DNA of 64,000 nucleotides, from positions 564,508 to 628,507 of the forward strand of contig CAWKNX010000018.1 in the NCBI GenBank assembly GCA_963851085.1, written 5' to 3'. Below the pieces are notes generated by a model. That model worked only from the letters and a program-made list of their open reading frames with translations, made no database searches and had not been told where the DNA came from. Positions 34,939 through 43,005 of the stretch are shown piece by piece (position 1 is the first letter of the stretch; every line of letters starts with the position of its first letter). Source of the stretch: DATFVJ01 sp963851085 (lineage in GTDB: Bacteria; Actinomycetota; Actinomycetes; Streptosporangiales; Streptosporangiaceae). A program made the position numbers and the translations under genes.

Positions 34939-35680
34939 CGGCCGTGGGCTTGAGCACGTAGCCGACGCCGCGCACGGTCTGGATCAGCGGCTCACGGCCA
35001 GCGTCGATCTTCTTGCGCAGGTAGGAGATGTAGAGCTCGACGACGTGGGCCTGGCCGCCGAAGTCGTAGTTCCATACCCGGTCGAGGATCTGGGCCTTGC
35101 TGAGCACCCGCCTCGGATTGCGCATCAGGTACCTGAGCAGTTCGAACTCGGTCGCGGTCAGCTCGATGAGCTCGCCGCCCCTGCGGACCTCGCGGGCGTC
35201 CTCGTCCATGGTCAGATCACCGACCACGAGCTCACTGTCGCTCTCGGACCTGGCAACGTCGGCGCGGCGGAGCAGGCCCCGCAGCCGGGCGAGCACCTCT
35301 TCCAGGCTGAACGGCTTGGTGACGTAGTCGTCGCCGCCTGCGGTGATACCGGCGATCCGGTCCTCGACCGCGTCACGTGCGGTCAGGAACAGCACGCAGA
35401 CCTTCGGGCTCGTGGCGCGCAGCCTGCGGAGCACTTCGAGCCCGTCGAAGTCGGGCAGCATGATGTCGAGAATGACGGCGTCCGGCTGGAAGTCCCTCGC
35501 GGCGCGCACGGCGGAGCTGCCGTCGCCCGCGGTCTGGACTTCCCAGCCTTCGTAGCGCAGGACGCTCGCGAGTACCTCGGCGAGGGTCGGCTCGTCATCG
35601 ACGACGAGCACCCTGATAGCGCTCCCGTCCGCGCGCCTGAGACTTCGCGCTCGCGCCTGCGGACCCGCGGCTGTGTTCAT
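34496..35680 (-). CDS. OmpR-family response regulator (TrcR-like)
   Basis: From ATG 35680 the receiver domain reads V-L-V-V-D-D-E-P, the phosphoacceptor is Asp72 in I-L-D-I-M-L-P and the signalling Lys is 122 in T-K-P-F. The winged-helix domain ends Q-T-V-R-G-V-G-Y-V-L-K-P. The true protein should end about 34935, beside the kinase start. As written the frame runs on to 34496 through kinase sequence, which implies a lost base near the overlap. An 11-bp-spaced direct repeat 44-61 bp upstream of its start suggests autoregulation. Confidence 0.88.
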   Translation of the reverse strand: MNTAAGPQARARSLRRADGSAIRVLVVDDEPTLAEVLASVLRYEGWEVQTAGDGSSAVRAARDFQPDAVILDIMLPDFDGLEVLRRLRATSPKVCVLFLTARDAVEDRIAGITAGGDDYVTKPFSLEEVLARLRGLLRRADVARSESDSELVVGDLTMDEDAREVRRGGELIELTATEFELLRYLMRNPRRVLSKAQILDRVWNYDFGGQAHVVELYISYLRKKIDAGREPLIQTVRGVGYVLKPTAGEMQAWPGHRVFPERTGLRQPGLPAALSRPGRCHAAASRRGTLAGRLDPAATPHRGPARAVHPGRCGRRGRDDRRVAPVPADRLDQQLTAAGAALSASNRPAPDNQDGGPGPDHGGAGHARHGGQAVDTFGACFDNGDVTKTGVLTS

Positions 35681-35723
35681 GTTTCCAGCATTCCCCACCT
35701 GGCTCGCCGCCAGTTGTGCGGTT

Positions 35724-35741
35724 CTTCTGAGTTTCTTCTGA
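35724..35741. promoter_or_regulatory. direct repeat CTTCTGA-N4-CTTCTGA upstream of response regulator
   Basis: Two exact CTTCTGA copies start 11 bp apart, one helical turn, as OmpR-family regulators require. The site lies 44-61 bp upstream of the regulator's start codon. Similar pairs recur at 39874-39891 and 39941-39958. Confidence 0.6.
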
Positions 35742-35780
35742 ATCGTCTCATCGGCGAGCCGCTCGCACGCTGCGGCTCAA

Positions 35781-35836
35781 GACCGTGGATGTGGCGTTGC
35801 GGGTCGCCCGCGACCCGCAACGCCAGATCCACGGTC
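35781..35836 (-). terminator. long hairpin terminator, 26-bp stem
   Basis: GACCGTGGATGTGGCGTTGC plus six more bases pair with 35811-35836 with a single mismatch and a 4-base loop. It lies just beyond the ferredoxin stop and so ends the electron-transfer operon (minus strand), insulating the regulator gene. Confidence 0.8.
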
Positions 35837-35839
35837 ACG

Positions 35840-36043
35840 TCAGCGGTCCCGCTTGAGCAGCAGCGCGAGCGCCGGGCAGTCGGTGACCGCGCGGCGGGCG
35901 AGCGGCTGAAGCTCGGGCGTTATCGGCTCCGGCGACACGATGGGGTAACCCCACTCGTCCAGGCGCACGCGCTCGGGAAGCAGTTCGGCGCACAGCCCGT
36001 GGCCGGTGCACGCGATCGGGTTGACTTTCAGCCGGACACTCAT
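35840..36043 (-). CDS. small single-cluster ferredoxin
   Basis: A 67-residue ferredoxin with cysteines at 12, 18 and 56 (A-C-T-G-H-G-L-C; D-C-P-A-L-A). The CxxHxxC arrangement with three ligands is that of 3Fe-4S ferredoxins serving P450s and similar acceptors. Its ATG lies four bases past the stop of the NuoF-like gene, with CTGGAGG inside the end of that gene. As the last gene of the operon it is the likely soluble carrier linking the NuoF-like protein to a partner. Confidence 0.88.
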   Translation of the reverse strand: MSVRLKVNPIACTGHGLCAELLPERVRLDEWGYPIVSPEPITPELQPLARRAVTDCPALALLLKRDR

Positions 36044-36046
36044 GAC

Positions 36047-37595
36047 TCACCTCCAGTCCTGTGCGCGGACCGGAGCGCCAGCGGGGACGGGCAGGAACGG
36101 CGCGCGGGTGCGGGCCGTGTGCGTCGTGGGTGCCGTGGGCGCTGCAGCGTCCGCGGCGCACCGGCCGCGGCGGTGGGCGGCGATCTCACCGGAGAACACG
36201 GTCAGCGCGCTGCGGACGAGACGCACGGTGCCGTCCGGGTGATGGCACGCGCCCCGGCCCACGACGAGCCCAGCCCACCGCTCCAGGTGGGTGAGCCAGC
36301 GCGGATCGGGATTGCGGTGCGACAGTTCCGTGAGCGCGTCGGCGATACGCGGCAGGCCGGCCAGGCAGGGGCCGCACTGACCGGCCGACTCCGCGGCGAG
36401 GTAGCGCACCACGTGCGCGGTCTCTTCGAGGCCGCATCGGTCTGCTGGCAGCGCGGCGAGCACGCCCGCGCCAAGCGCGGCGCCTGCCGTGCGCAGCGCG
36501 GCGTTCGTGAGCGGCAGCCCGGCGGCATCCGCGACAGGGATCCACGTGCCGTGGTAACCGCCAGTGAGCACGGCCTGCACGGCCTGCACGGACGGCACGG
36601 CCTGCGCGGCCTGCACGGCCTGCGCGGACGGCATGGACGGCACGGCCTGCGCGGACGGCCCGCCGAGCCGCAGCAGCGCCGCCAGTGGCGTGCCGATCGC
36701 CACTTCCGCGACCTCGGTCGTGCCGTCCGCCAGGTGGCAGGTCGTGAGCATGCTGCCCGGCTCGTCTGGTGTGCCGACTTCGCGGAACCATCCGGCGCCG
36801 TGGCGCGCGATGAGGGCCACGTGGGCGAGCGTCTCCACGTTCTGCACCAGTGTGGGCGCGCCGCCGACCCCGCGTTCGAAGGTACGCGGTGGCCGGAACG
36901 TAGGCTGCGCGAGCCCGCCCTCGATTCGGTTGACCAGCGCTGATTCCTCGCCGGCCAGGAACCTCGGCGGGCCGCAGACGAGACTGACCGCCACCCGGTC
37001 GAGACCGGCGGCGGACCGTTCGGCTAGCGCGTGGCGCAGCCGCTCGTGCAGCCGGCCGCCCGGAGTGTACGTATAGATAGGCCCTGCGGGACCCGACCGC
37101 CTCCGCGGCCAGTTGCAGCCCGTCGAGCACGAGATGTGGTGACAGCCAGAGCAGGTGCTTGTCCTTGGCGCTCGCGGGTTCTCCCTCCGCGCCGTTCCCG
37201 ACAACGACGGGCCGCCGGCGGCCGTCGGCGACCGCCGTCATTTTCCTCGCCGTCGGGAACGCCGCGCCGCCCCGCCCGGTCAGGCCCGCGGCCGCTATCT
37301 CGGCGATGAGGCCGCCGCGCGGCCGCTCACCCCGGCCGCGGCCGCGGTAGGGCAGGCCGCCGTGGCACCGCAGGTGACTGGCCAGATCCTGCGGCGCGGG
37401 CCCGGCTGCCGCGCCCCCGGCCGCGGCTCTCCCGGCCGCCCCCCCGGCCGCGGCGGGCCCCGCGCCGCGCCGCGGCAGCAGCCGCGGCCAGGCGCCACGG
37501 GTGGCGGTGTCATGGGCGGCGCATTCGCCGGCGGCGCATTCGGCGCCGGCCACCGGCGCGACGCCCGGCATGGTCATCGTGGCAGTGTCAGTCAT
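36047..37595 (-). pseudogene. NuoF-like flavoprotein, one frameshift
   Basis: Joined frames give about 515 residues related to the 51-kDa NADH-binding subunit of complex I. A Gly/Ala/Pro-rich N-terminus is followed by G-R-G-G-A-A-F-P-T-A-R-K-M and V-V-V-G-N-G-A-E-G-E-P-A-S-A-K-D-K (FMN site), S-L-V-C-G-P-P-R-F-L-A-G-E-E-S-A-L, an SLBB-like region, and C-terminal cluster residues in Q-C-G-P-C and G-A-C-H-H. Only part of the usual CxxCxxC set is visible. The frame breaks near 37085. A repeat at 36560-36660 adds an A-Q-A-V-P-S-type insertion. It overlaps the preceding gene by ATGA. Confidence 0.78.
36560..36660. repeat. in-frame imperfect repeat in NuoF-like gene
   Basis: Short CACGGCCTGCACGG/CACGGCCTGCGCGGACGG units repeat about seven times and encode alternating A-Q-A-V and P-S residues in the middle of the NuoF-like protein, where homologues normally have a compact loop. 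Confidence 0.75.
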
Positions 37596-37809
37596 CGCGG
37601 GGTGCCTTCTCCTGTGCTTGCGGTAGCAGGTTTGGCCGGCTGGTGGACGAGCTTGATCGTTGGCTCCTGGGGGGCGCTATATAGCGCCCCCAACGGGCCA
37701 ACCGCGGACCGCGTGCCGGATCGGTAGTAGCCGACGTACCGCTGCCCGTTGTGGACGACGACGCCTGCCCGCAGCGGAGCCTCTGGGGATCGGTCTGCGC
37801 GTCAGTCAT
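37592..37809 (-). CDS. small conserved protein of electron-transfer operon, one frameshift
   Basis: The uncorrected frame from ATG 37809 gives a Ser/Arg-rich string. Dropping one base near 37768 gives a protein-like sequence R-A-G-V-V-V-H-N-G-Q-R-Y-V-G-Y-Y-R-S-G-T-R-S-A-V-G-P, ending T-G-E-G-T-P-R with a stop at 37592. That stop overlaps the NuoF-like start as ATGA, which supports the correction; its ATG overlaps the previous stop. About 72 residues, soluble, function unknown. A 22-bp palindrome (37670-37691, GGGGGCGCTAT and its complement) lies within it. Confidence 0.6.
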
Positions 37810-38489
37810 CGCAGCGCCTCTTCCTTCGTTTGCGCTTCCGCTGCGCGCGCGATGTCACGTTCAGCTGGGTGCCGCCGCGCAGCCGTTCGGGATCGCTGCG
37901 GGTTTCCGTCCGCGGGCAGTGCCGCCGCCGCGCCGCGCGACCGCTGGCGGGCCGAGCCGGCGGCAGCCAGCCGGTACCACACGGCCCCGGCCACGCTGAG
38001 CACGCAGGCGGCGGTGAGCGCGAGGAGGCCACCTGACCGCAGGTCCGTCGCGCTCGTGATGCTGTGCACAAGCGCCACCGGGTAGGCCGCGTAAGCCAGC
38101 CAGTGCACCCCGCGCCAGACCCGCCTGCCGATGCGGGCCCGGAGCAGGCTGGTGATGATCACAGCGATGATCAGGTCGAGGGCGACCGCGCCAAGCCCGA
38201 TCTGCAGCGGCAGGTAACTCGACGTGAATGGGATGATCGCGGCGATGAGCTGGATCGTCACGAACTTGTCCGCCACAGCGGAAAGCACGTGCACGGCAAG
38301 AAACACGACGGCGATCAGCGAGATGCTGCGGTGCAGGCCGGTAACGGCGAACCGGGGCAAGCCGGGCAGGCGGCCCTGCCGGTTGACAAGCACGCCGAGC
38401 ACGACCACTGCGGAAAGCAGCACCAGGGTGACCACACCGGTCGCCCTGCTCGCGTACCACAGCGCGGTGGAATGGGTGATCCCGCTCAT
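37806..38489 (-). CDS. ferric-reductase-like heme membrane protein
   Basis: A 227-residue protein with about six membrane helices (T-G-V-V-T-L-V-L-L-S-A-V-V-V-L near 17-34 through A-L-T-A-A-C-V-L-S-V-A-G near 155-170) and histidines placed like b-heme ligands: G-L-H-R-S-I-S (52-58), F-L-A-V-H-V-L (63-69), G-V-H-W-L-A-Y and A-L-V-H-S-I-T. This is the ferric-reductase/MsrQ-like transmembrane domain, moving electrons through the membrane. A basic, Ala-rich cytoplasmic tail of 55 residues follows. It overlaps both neighbours by four bases. Confidence 0.88.
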   Translation of the reverse strand: MSGITHSTALWYASRATGVVTLVLLSAVVVLGVLVNRQGRLPGLPRFAVTGLHRSISLIAVVFLAVHVLSAVADKFVTIQLIAAIIPFTSSYLPLQIGLGAVALDLIIAVIITSLLRARIGRRVWRGVHWLAYAAYPVALVHSITSATDLRSGGLLALTAACVLSVAGAVWYRLAAAGSARQRSRGAAAALPADGNPQRSRTAARRHPAERDIARAAEAQTKEEALR

Positions 38490-39442
38490 GCCGGCACCTC
38501 CGTCGGCCAGCCGGCCACCGTGCGCACGGCGCCACCGACCGCGACAAGCCGGGCTGGCAGGCCGAGGCTCTCCAGCCAGCCGGGTGCCGCGTCGCCGCGG
38601 ATGATGGCGGCGGTGCTCGCGATGTTCGCCTGCAGTGCCGTGTCGGCGGCCACGGATACCGTCCGCCAGACCGGCGTGACGGGAAGCCCGCTGCGCGGAT
38701 CGAGAATGTGGTGCAGCGTGATGGCGCCGCGGCGCCAGCGCCGCGCGGCGGTCCCCGAGGTCGCCAGGCCGCCCGCGTTGATGGCGATCAGCTCGGACGG
38801 GCCCGCCGGTGGGTCGTCCGGGTGCCCGGTGATGTCCTGGACCCGGACCCGCCAGCCGCCGTCCGGTGCCTGTCCGGCCACCGAGATGTCGCCGCCCAGG
38901 CTGACGAGCACCCCGCAGCCGAGCCGGCCGGCCAGACCGGCCGCCGCGAGGTCCGCGGCTCGTGCCTTTGCCGTGGCACCGAGGTCCAGCCGCACGCCAG
39001 CCGGCACGGTAAGCAGCCGTGCCTCGTGGTCGAGCCGGATCTGCCGCCAGCTCGGCCGGCTGCGGACGCTCACGTGCAGTGGCGGGCCATCCTTCGTCAC
39101 GAGTTCGAAGTCGCGGTCGTATCCGAGCGCGTCCATGGCCGTGGCGACCGTGGGATCCACATCGCCATCGGTGATTTCCGCCGCGTGCAGGGCAACGGCG
39201 ACCGCGTCGGCGAGCACGGGGCTGACGTGCACGGCCGTCCCGGCCGCCCGCTCGGCCATGGCAAGCTCGGAGTCCGGCCTGAAACGGCTGCAGGCCAGGT
39301 CAAGCGCGGCGAGATCGTCTGTGAGCAGCCGCCTGCCCAGGCCAAGGCGCGACGGCTCGGTGACGAGCAACCGGACCGACGTGCCGATCGCCTGCCAGTC
39401 GGCCGCCGCTGGTGCCTCGCTCGGCGGGGCGGTCGTCATCAT
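38486..39442 (-). CDS. apbE: FAD:protein FMN transferase (ApbE family)
   Basis: A 318-residue ApbE-family enzyme that attaches FMN to a Thr of a partner flavoprotein. Family landmarks: G-T-S-V-R-L near 21-26, C-S-R-F-R-P-D-S-E-L, L-D-L-G-A-T-A-K-A-R-A (about 163-173), S-L-G-G-D-I-S-V and the metal/catalytic H-H-I-L-D-P-R-S-G-L-P. There is no signal peptide, unlike the exported lipoprotein forms, so modification may occur in the cytoplasm. It sits between the heme membrane protein and a short anchored protein whose homologues normally carry the FMN-binding domain. Confidence 0.9.
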   Translation of the reverse strand: MMTTAPPSEAPAAADWQAIGTSVRLLVTEPSRLGLGRRLLTDDLAALDLACSRFRPDSELAMAERAAGTAVHVSPVLADAVAVALHAAEITDGDVDPTVATAMDALGYDRDFELVTKDGPPLHVSVRSRPSWRQIRLDHEARLLTVPAGVRLDLGATAKARAADLAAAGLAGRLGCGVLVSLGGDISVAGQAPDGGWRVRVQDITGHPDDPPAGPSELIAINAGGLATSGTAARRWRRGAITLHHILDPRSGLPVTPVWRTVSVAADTALQANIASTAAIIRGDAAPGWLESLGLPARLVAVGGAVRTVAGWPTEVPA

Positions 39443-39768
39443 GATCCCCCGGAGGTGGCGTCGGTCCGGCTCGATGACCCGGAGGACGTTGTCGATACCG
39501 ACGACTTCGTGCCGCTCGCCGAGGCCGTGGACGACGTCGCGGCGCTCGACGATCCGGACGTCGCGTGCGAGGTGGTGGAACTGCCGGAGTTCGTGGCGGT
39601 ACCGGCGCTGGTGACATTGTGGGTGGAGCCGGGCAGCGCGAAGGCGATGGCGCCGGTCGCGAGCACGCCCGCAACACCGACCCCGGCCGTCACCGCGGAC
39701 AGCCGTTTCATGCCCCGGTTACGCAGTACCCCTGCGGCGACCGGCCGGTCGGCTGGGTTGACAGGCAT
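39439..39768 (-). CDS. short Ser/Thr-rich membrane-anchored protein
   Basis: A 109-residue protein from ATG 39768 (AAAGGGAAG upstream). One anchor, V-T-A-G-V-G-V-A-G-V-L-A-T-G-A-I-A-F-A-L, is followed by a Ser/Thr/Ala-rich external stretch to the end. At this place in the operon one expects an FMN-binding-domain protein as the ApbE substrate; only anchor and linker are present. It overlaps apbE by four bases. It may be a truncated FMN-binding protein or a distinct wall-spanning peptide. Confidence 0.6.
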   Translation of the reverse strand: MPVNPADRPVAAGVLRNRGMKRLSAVTAGVGVAGVLATGAIAFALPGSTHNVTSAGTATNSGSSTTSHATSGSSSAATSSTASASGTKSSVSTTSSGSSSRTDATSGGS

Positions 39769-39873
39769 CAGCTTCCCTTTCCTTCGTTGTCGCCCGCGCT
39801 GGCTCCTGGTTCGCCGGCTGCGGTCCTGCGACTTCGAAGATGCCGGGCCGAGCGCAGGTAGCCCTCTGGGCTC

Positions 39874-39958
39874 CTTCTCAATTACTTCTGAACCCCACCG
39901 CGCCTGGGTTCGCGGCGGCCCGCCCCGGCGGCGCACACATTCAGAAGGCTTTGAGAGC
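39874..39958. promoter_or_regulatory. two 11-bp-spaced direct-repeat sites between divergent genes
   Basis: CTTCTCA-N4-CTTCTGA (39874-39891) and, inverted, TCAGAAG-N4-TGAGAGC (39941-39958) lie between the electron-transfer operon and the secreted-protein gene. Spacing and sequence match the pair upstream of the response regulator, so both flanking units are candidate targets of that regulator. Confidence 0.55.
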
Positions 39959-40044
39959 CCGGCGCGAGCCCCTCATGAATTTCGTCCGCCAGGCTGCGGT
40001 TATCGAGGGTCGCGCTAGCGACTTCGGAAAAGAAGGAGGCTCAA

Positions 40045-40347
40045 ATGCCACCTGAGAAACCCGCCCTGTTCCGCCGGGTCATCGTTGGCGGTGCCATCAC
40101 GGTCGGCCTGCTGGCCGGTGGTGTCGGCGTCGCGATGGCAGCGACATCGAGCAGCAGCCCGTCACCAACGACGGGAAGCAGTTCGTCGTCCACTTCGAGT
40201 AGCAGCCCGTCGTCGACATCGACGGCGAGCCCGCATTCGGGGTCAGGCGGGACGACCGCTCCGGCCCATCACAACTGCCCCAACATGGGCAAGGGGTCCA
40301 GTGGGTCCAGTTCCAGCGGCGCGAGCACCAGCGCCTACCTGAACTGA
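40045..40347 (+). CDS. small secreted Ser-rich protein
   Basis: A 100-residue exported protein. Signal or anchor R-R-V-I-V-G-G-A-I-T-V-G-L-L-A-G-G-V-G-V-A ends at M-A-A; the mature part is Ser/Thr/Pro-rich with a short H-H-N-C-P-N-M-G motif that could bind a metal. AAGGAGG precedes the ATG. It is divergent from the flavin/heme operon and shares the candidate response-regulator sites, suggesting a role in the same metal or redox response. Confidence 0.65.
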   Translation: MPPEKPALFRRVIVGGAITVGLLAGGVGVAMAATSSSSPSPTTGSSSSSTSSSSPSSTSTASPHSGSGGTTAPAHHNCPNMGKGSSGSSSSGASTSAYLN

Positions 40348-40382
40348 GACGGGAGGGAGCAGCCGGCGTAGCGGGCTGATCG

Positions 40383-40425
40383 AGCGGGTGCGACCCGGCC
40401 ACGGCGCTGGCCGGGACGCACCCGC
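40383..40425 (+). terminator. terminator, about 17-bp stem
   Basis: AGCGGGTGCG-CCCGGCC pairs with GGCCGGG-CGCACCCGCT with single unpaired A residues and an 8-base loop, 35 bases after the secreted-protein stop; TTGTTG follows. Confidence 0.75.
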
Positions 40426-40520
40426 TTGTTGCGCCCGGAGGTCGACGGCTGGTCACGGACCTGCCCGGCGTGCGAATGTTGACGGGATACTGGCCGCCCA
40501 AGCCACGGCGCGGAGGACAC

Positions 40521-42000
40521 ATGGGCAGGGATATTCCTGCGATCACCATCAGTGGCGACGACCGGCGCCGGTACCGCGACAAGGTTCGGCGTTCGCTGGA
40601 CGTGCTGGCAAGGATGCTGCGTGAGGCCAGGTTCGAGGTGGAGCCGCGGCTGGTGGGCCTGGAGATCGAGCTCAACCTGGTGGACGACGATGCGTTGCCG
40701 TCCATGCGGAACGCCCGGGTACTTGAGGTGATCGCCGATCCGGCGTGGGCAACCGAACTCGGGCAGTTCAACCTGGAGATCAACCTGCCGCCTCGGCCGC
40801 TTGCCGCAGACGCGCTCGCCGGGCTGGAGCAGGAGGTGCGGGAGAGCCTCAATCAGGCCGACAGCCAGGGCGCGCGGCACCGGCTGCCGGCTCGTAATGG
40901 TCGGCATCCTGCCGACCCTGAAGGAGAGCGACATGCACGAAGGGGCGCTCTCGCGAACCCGCGCTACAAGCTGCTCAACGAGCAGATCTTCGCGGCGCGT
41001 GGTGAGGATCTGGAAATCGCGATCGAGGGGACGGAGCGGCTGCGCACGCATGCGGACAGCATCACGCCGGAGGCGGCCTGCACCAGCGTGCAGTTGCACG
41101 TCCAGGTGAGCCCGGACGTGTTCGGCAGCTACTGGAACGCCGCTCAGGCGATCGCGGGCATTCAGGTCGCGCTAGCGGCGAACTCACCGTTCCTCTTCGG
41201 CAAGCAACTGTGGCACGAAACGCGGATCACGCTGTTCGAGCAGGCCACGGACACCCGCCCGGATGAGCTCAAGCACCAGGGTGTCCGCCCGCGAGTGTGG
41301 TTCGGCGAGCGCTGGATCACCTCGGTGTTCGACCTGTTCGAGGAGAACATCCGGTACTTCCCCGCCCTGTTGCCGCTGTGCGAGGACGAGGACCCTGTGG
41401 CGGTGCTCGACCGTGGCGGCACACCGGATCTGGCCGAGATGAGCCTGCACAACGGCACCATCTACCGCTGGAACCGGCCGGTGTACGCGGTCGTGGACGG
41501 CAAGCCGCACCTGCGGGTGGAAAACCGCGTGCTTCCCGGCGGCCCGTCGGTGGCCGATGTGATCGCCAACGCCGCGTTCTACTACGGGCTCGTCCGGGCC
41601 ATCGCCGAGGCCCAGCGGCCGGTCTGGACACAGATGTCCTTCGCCACCGCGGCAGAGAACCTGCGTGAGGCGGCCAGGCACGGGCTGGACGCAAAACTGT
41701 ACTGGCCTGGCCTGGGTGAGGTGCCCGTCACCGAGCTTGTGCTCCGGCGCTTGTTGCCGCTGGCCCGCGACGGGCTCCTGCGGTGGGCCATGACCCCGCG
41801 CAAGCCGACCGCCTGCTCGGCATCATCGAGCAGCGATGCCTTACCGGGCAACCGGCGCCGCATGGCAGATCGCCACCGTGGCCGGGCGCTTGGGGAGCGG
41901 ATCCGCCCTGGAGCGCCCGGAGATACTGCGCCTGATGACCCAGCGCTACATCGAGCACATGCACACGAACGCGCCGGTGCACACGTGGCCGGTCGGCTGA
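40521..42000 (+). pseudogene. GCS2-family glutamate-cysteine ligase-like protein, three frameshifts
   Basis: Joined frames give about 490 residues of the carboxylate-amine ligase family (GCS2). From ATG 40521: G-R-D-I-P-A-I-T-I-S, G-L-E-I-E-L-N-L-V-D-D (substrate/Mg site), F-N-L-E-I-N-L-P-P, V-G-I-L-P-T-L, N-P-R-Y-K-L-L-N-E-Q-I-F, A-A-C-T-S-V-Q-L-H-V-Q-V, R-V-E-N-R-V-L-P-G-G-P and a C-terminus Y-I-E-H-M-H-T-N-A-P-V-H-T-W-P-V-G. Breaks lie near 40873, 40957 and 41795-41850. Mycothiol producers do not need glutathione, so the true amine is open; related enzymes ligate glutamate to various amines. Confidence 0.82.
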
Positions 42001-42026
42001 AGAGCTGCCCGCGAGGGCGCTGCCCG

Positions 42027-42750
42027 TTACAGCTGCGACTTGGACCAGTCGACCGGTTTGGACGGCACCACCGGGCTGCCGACGTCAAGCTGGATGTCGG
42101 TGCGGGAGCCCAGTGGGATGGCACGCGGGTCCGCCGCTGTACTTGGCGCCGTTGACGAACGCGGTGACGGCCCCCGTGGCCGTTCCGGCCTGAGTCGCGC
42201 TGAGCGGCTGCCGCCAGATGTCGAAGAAGTTGCCGAGCGTATAGGTGCGCTGCGTCGGTGATTCGATGTGGATGATGCCGTCGTTGGCGTGCGTGTGCAG
42301 CCAGTAGTAGCAATGCGTCGCTGACGCGAACGGGCCGTTGGGTGTCTGGCTGACCGAGGGCTGGACGACACCGATGCCGAGCGGGATCTGCCGCGCGGTG
42401 CCGTTGACGTACACCGCCAGGTGCGTGTGGATGTGGTAGATAGTCTGCTCGGCGGCGTTGCACTGGATCCCGTCGACGGTCTGCCCGGTGGCCGCCGTGC
42501 TGGCCGGGGCGAGTGCCTGCCCGGTCTCCAGAGCGATCCCCTCGGGGCCTAGCGCGGCCGAGGGACCGGCGGTCGGCGTGGCCTTGCCGCCGCCGGTGGC
42601 CAGCACGATCAGTGTGACGGCCACCGCGACCACCACGGCCGCGACCACCGCGGCGAGCACGCGGATGCGGATGGCACGTGCCCGTTGCGCACGGCGGATC
42701 TGCTCCAGCTTTCGCTGTGTGCTGGTGCGGTTTCGCTGCGACTTAGCCAT
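42027..42750 (-). CDS. membrane-anchored conserved protein with His-rich domain, one frameshift
   Basis: About 240 residues from ATG 42750: a basic start (A-K-S-Q-R-N-R-T-S-T-Q-R-K), one membrane helix (V-L-A-A-V-V-A-A-V-V-V-A-V-A-V-T-L-I-V-L) and an external domain with Y-H-I-H-T-H-L-A-V-Y-V-N-G and Y-Y-W-L-H-T-H-A-N-D-G-I-I-H-I-E-S-P. The H-x-H pairs suggest metal binding. A break near 42130 shifts the last 35 residues; the corrected end reads P-L-G-S-R-T-D-I-Q-L-D-V-G-S-P. I know the family as an uncharacterised actinobacterial membrane protein. Confidence 0.72.
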
Positions 42751-43005
42751 CTGCTCTCCCGCCCGCCTCCGGCCGACACATGCAGAGGTTACCGGCCGGA
42801 GTGACCGCGCCCGACCCCGCCGGGCAGCGCTCCTGGTGCGGCTTCGGGCCGGCTGCGGGTGCGTCGTGCCTTCGGGTGGCCAGCGACACCTTCGGTTTCC
42901 TCTTCGCGCCGGGTTGAGTACCAGTAGGCTGCTGATGTTCCGCTCTGCCATCGAGATCCAGTCGCATTGAACAGGCAGAGCCGCCAGATCGGGGCGGCCC
43001 GTACC

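Noticed and set aside
37670..37691. 22-bp palindrome as terminator
   Set aside because: It lies inside the coding sequence of the small operon protein and interrupts an operon whose genes overlap; kept only as a noted structure.
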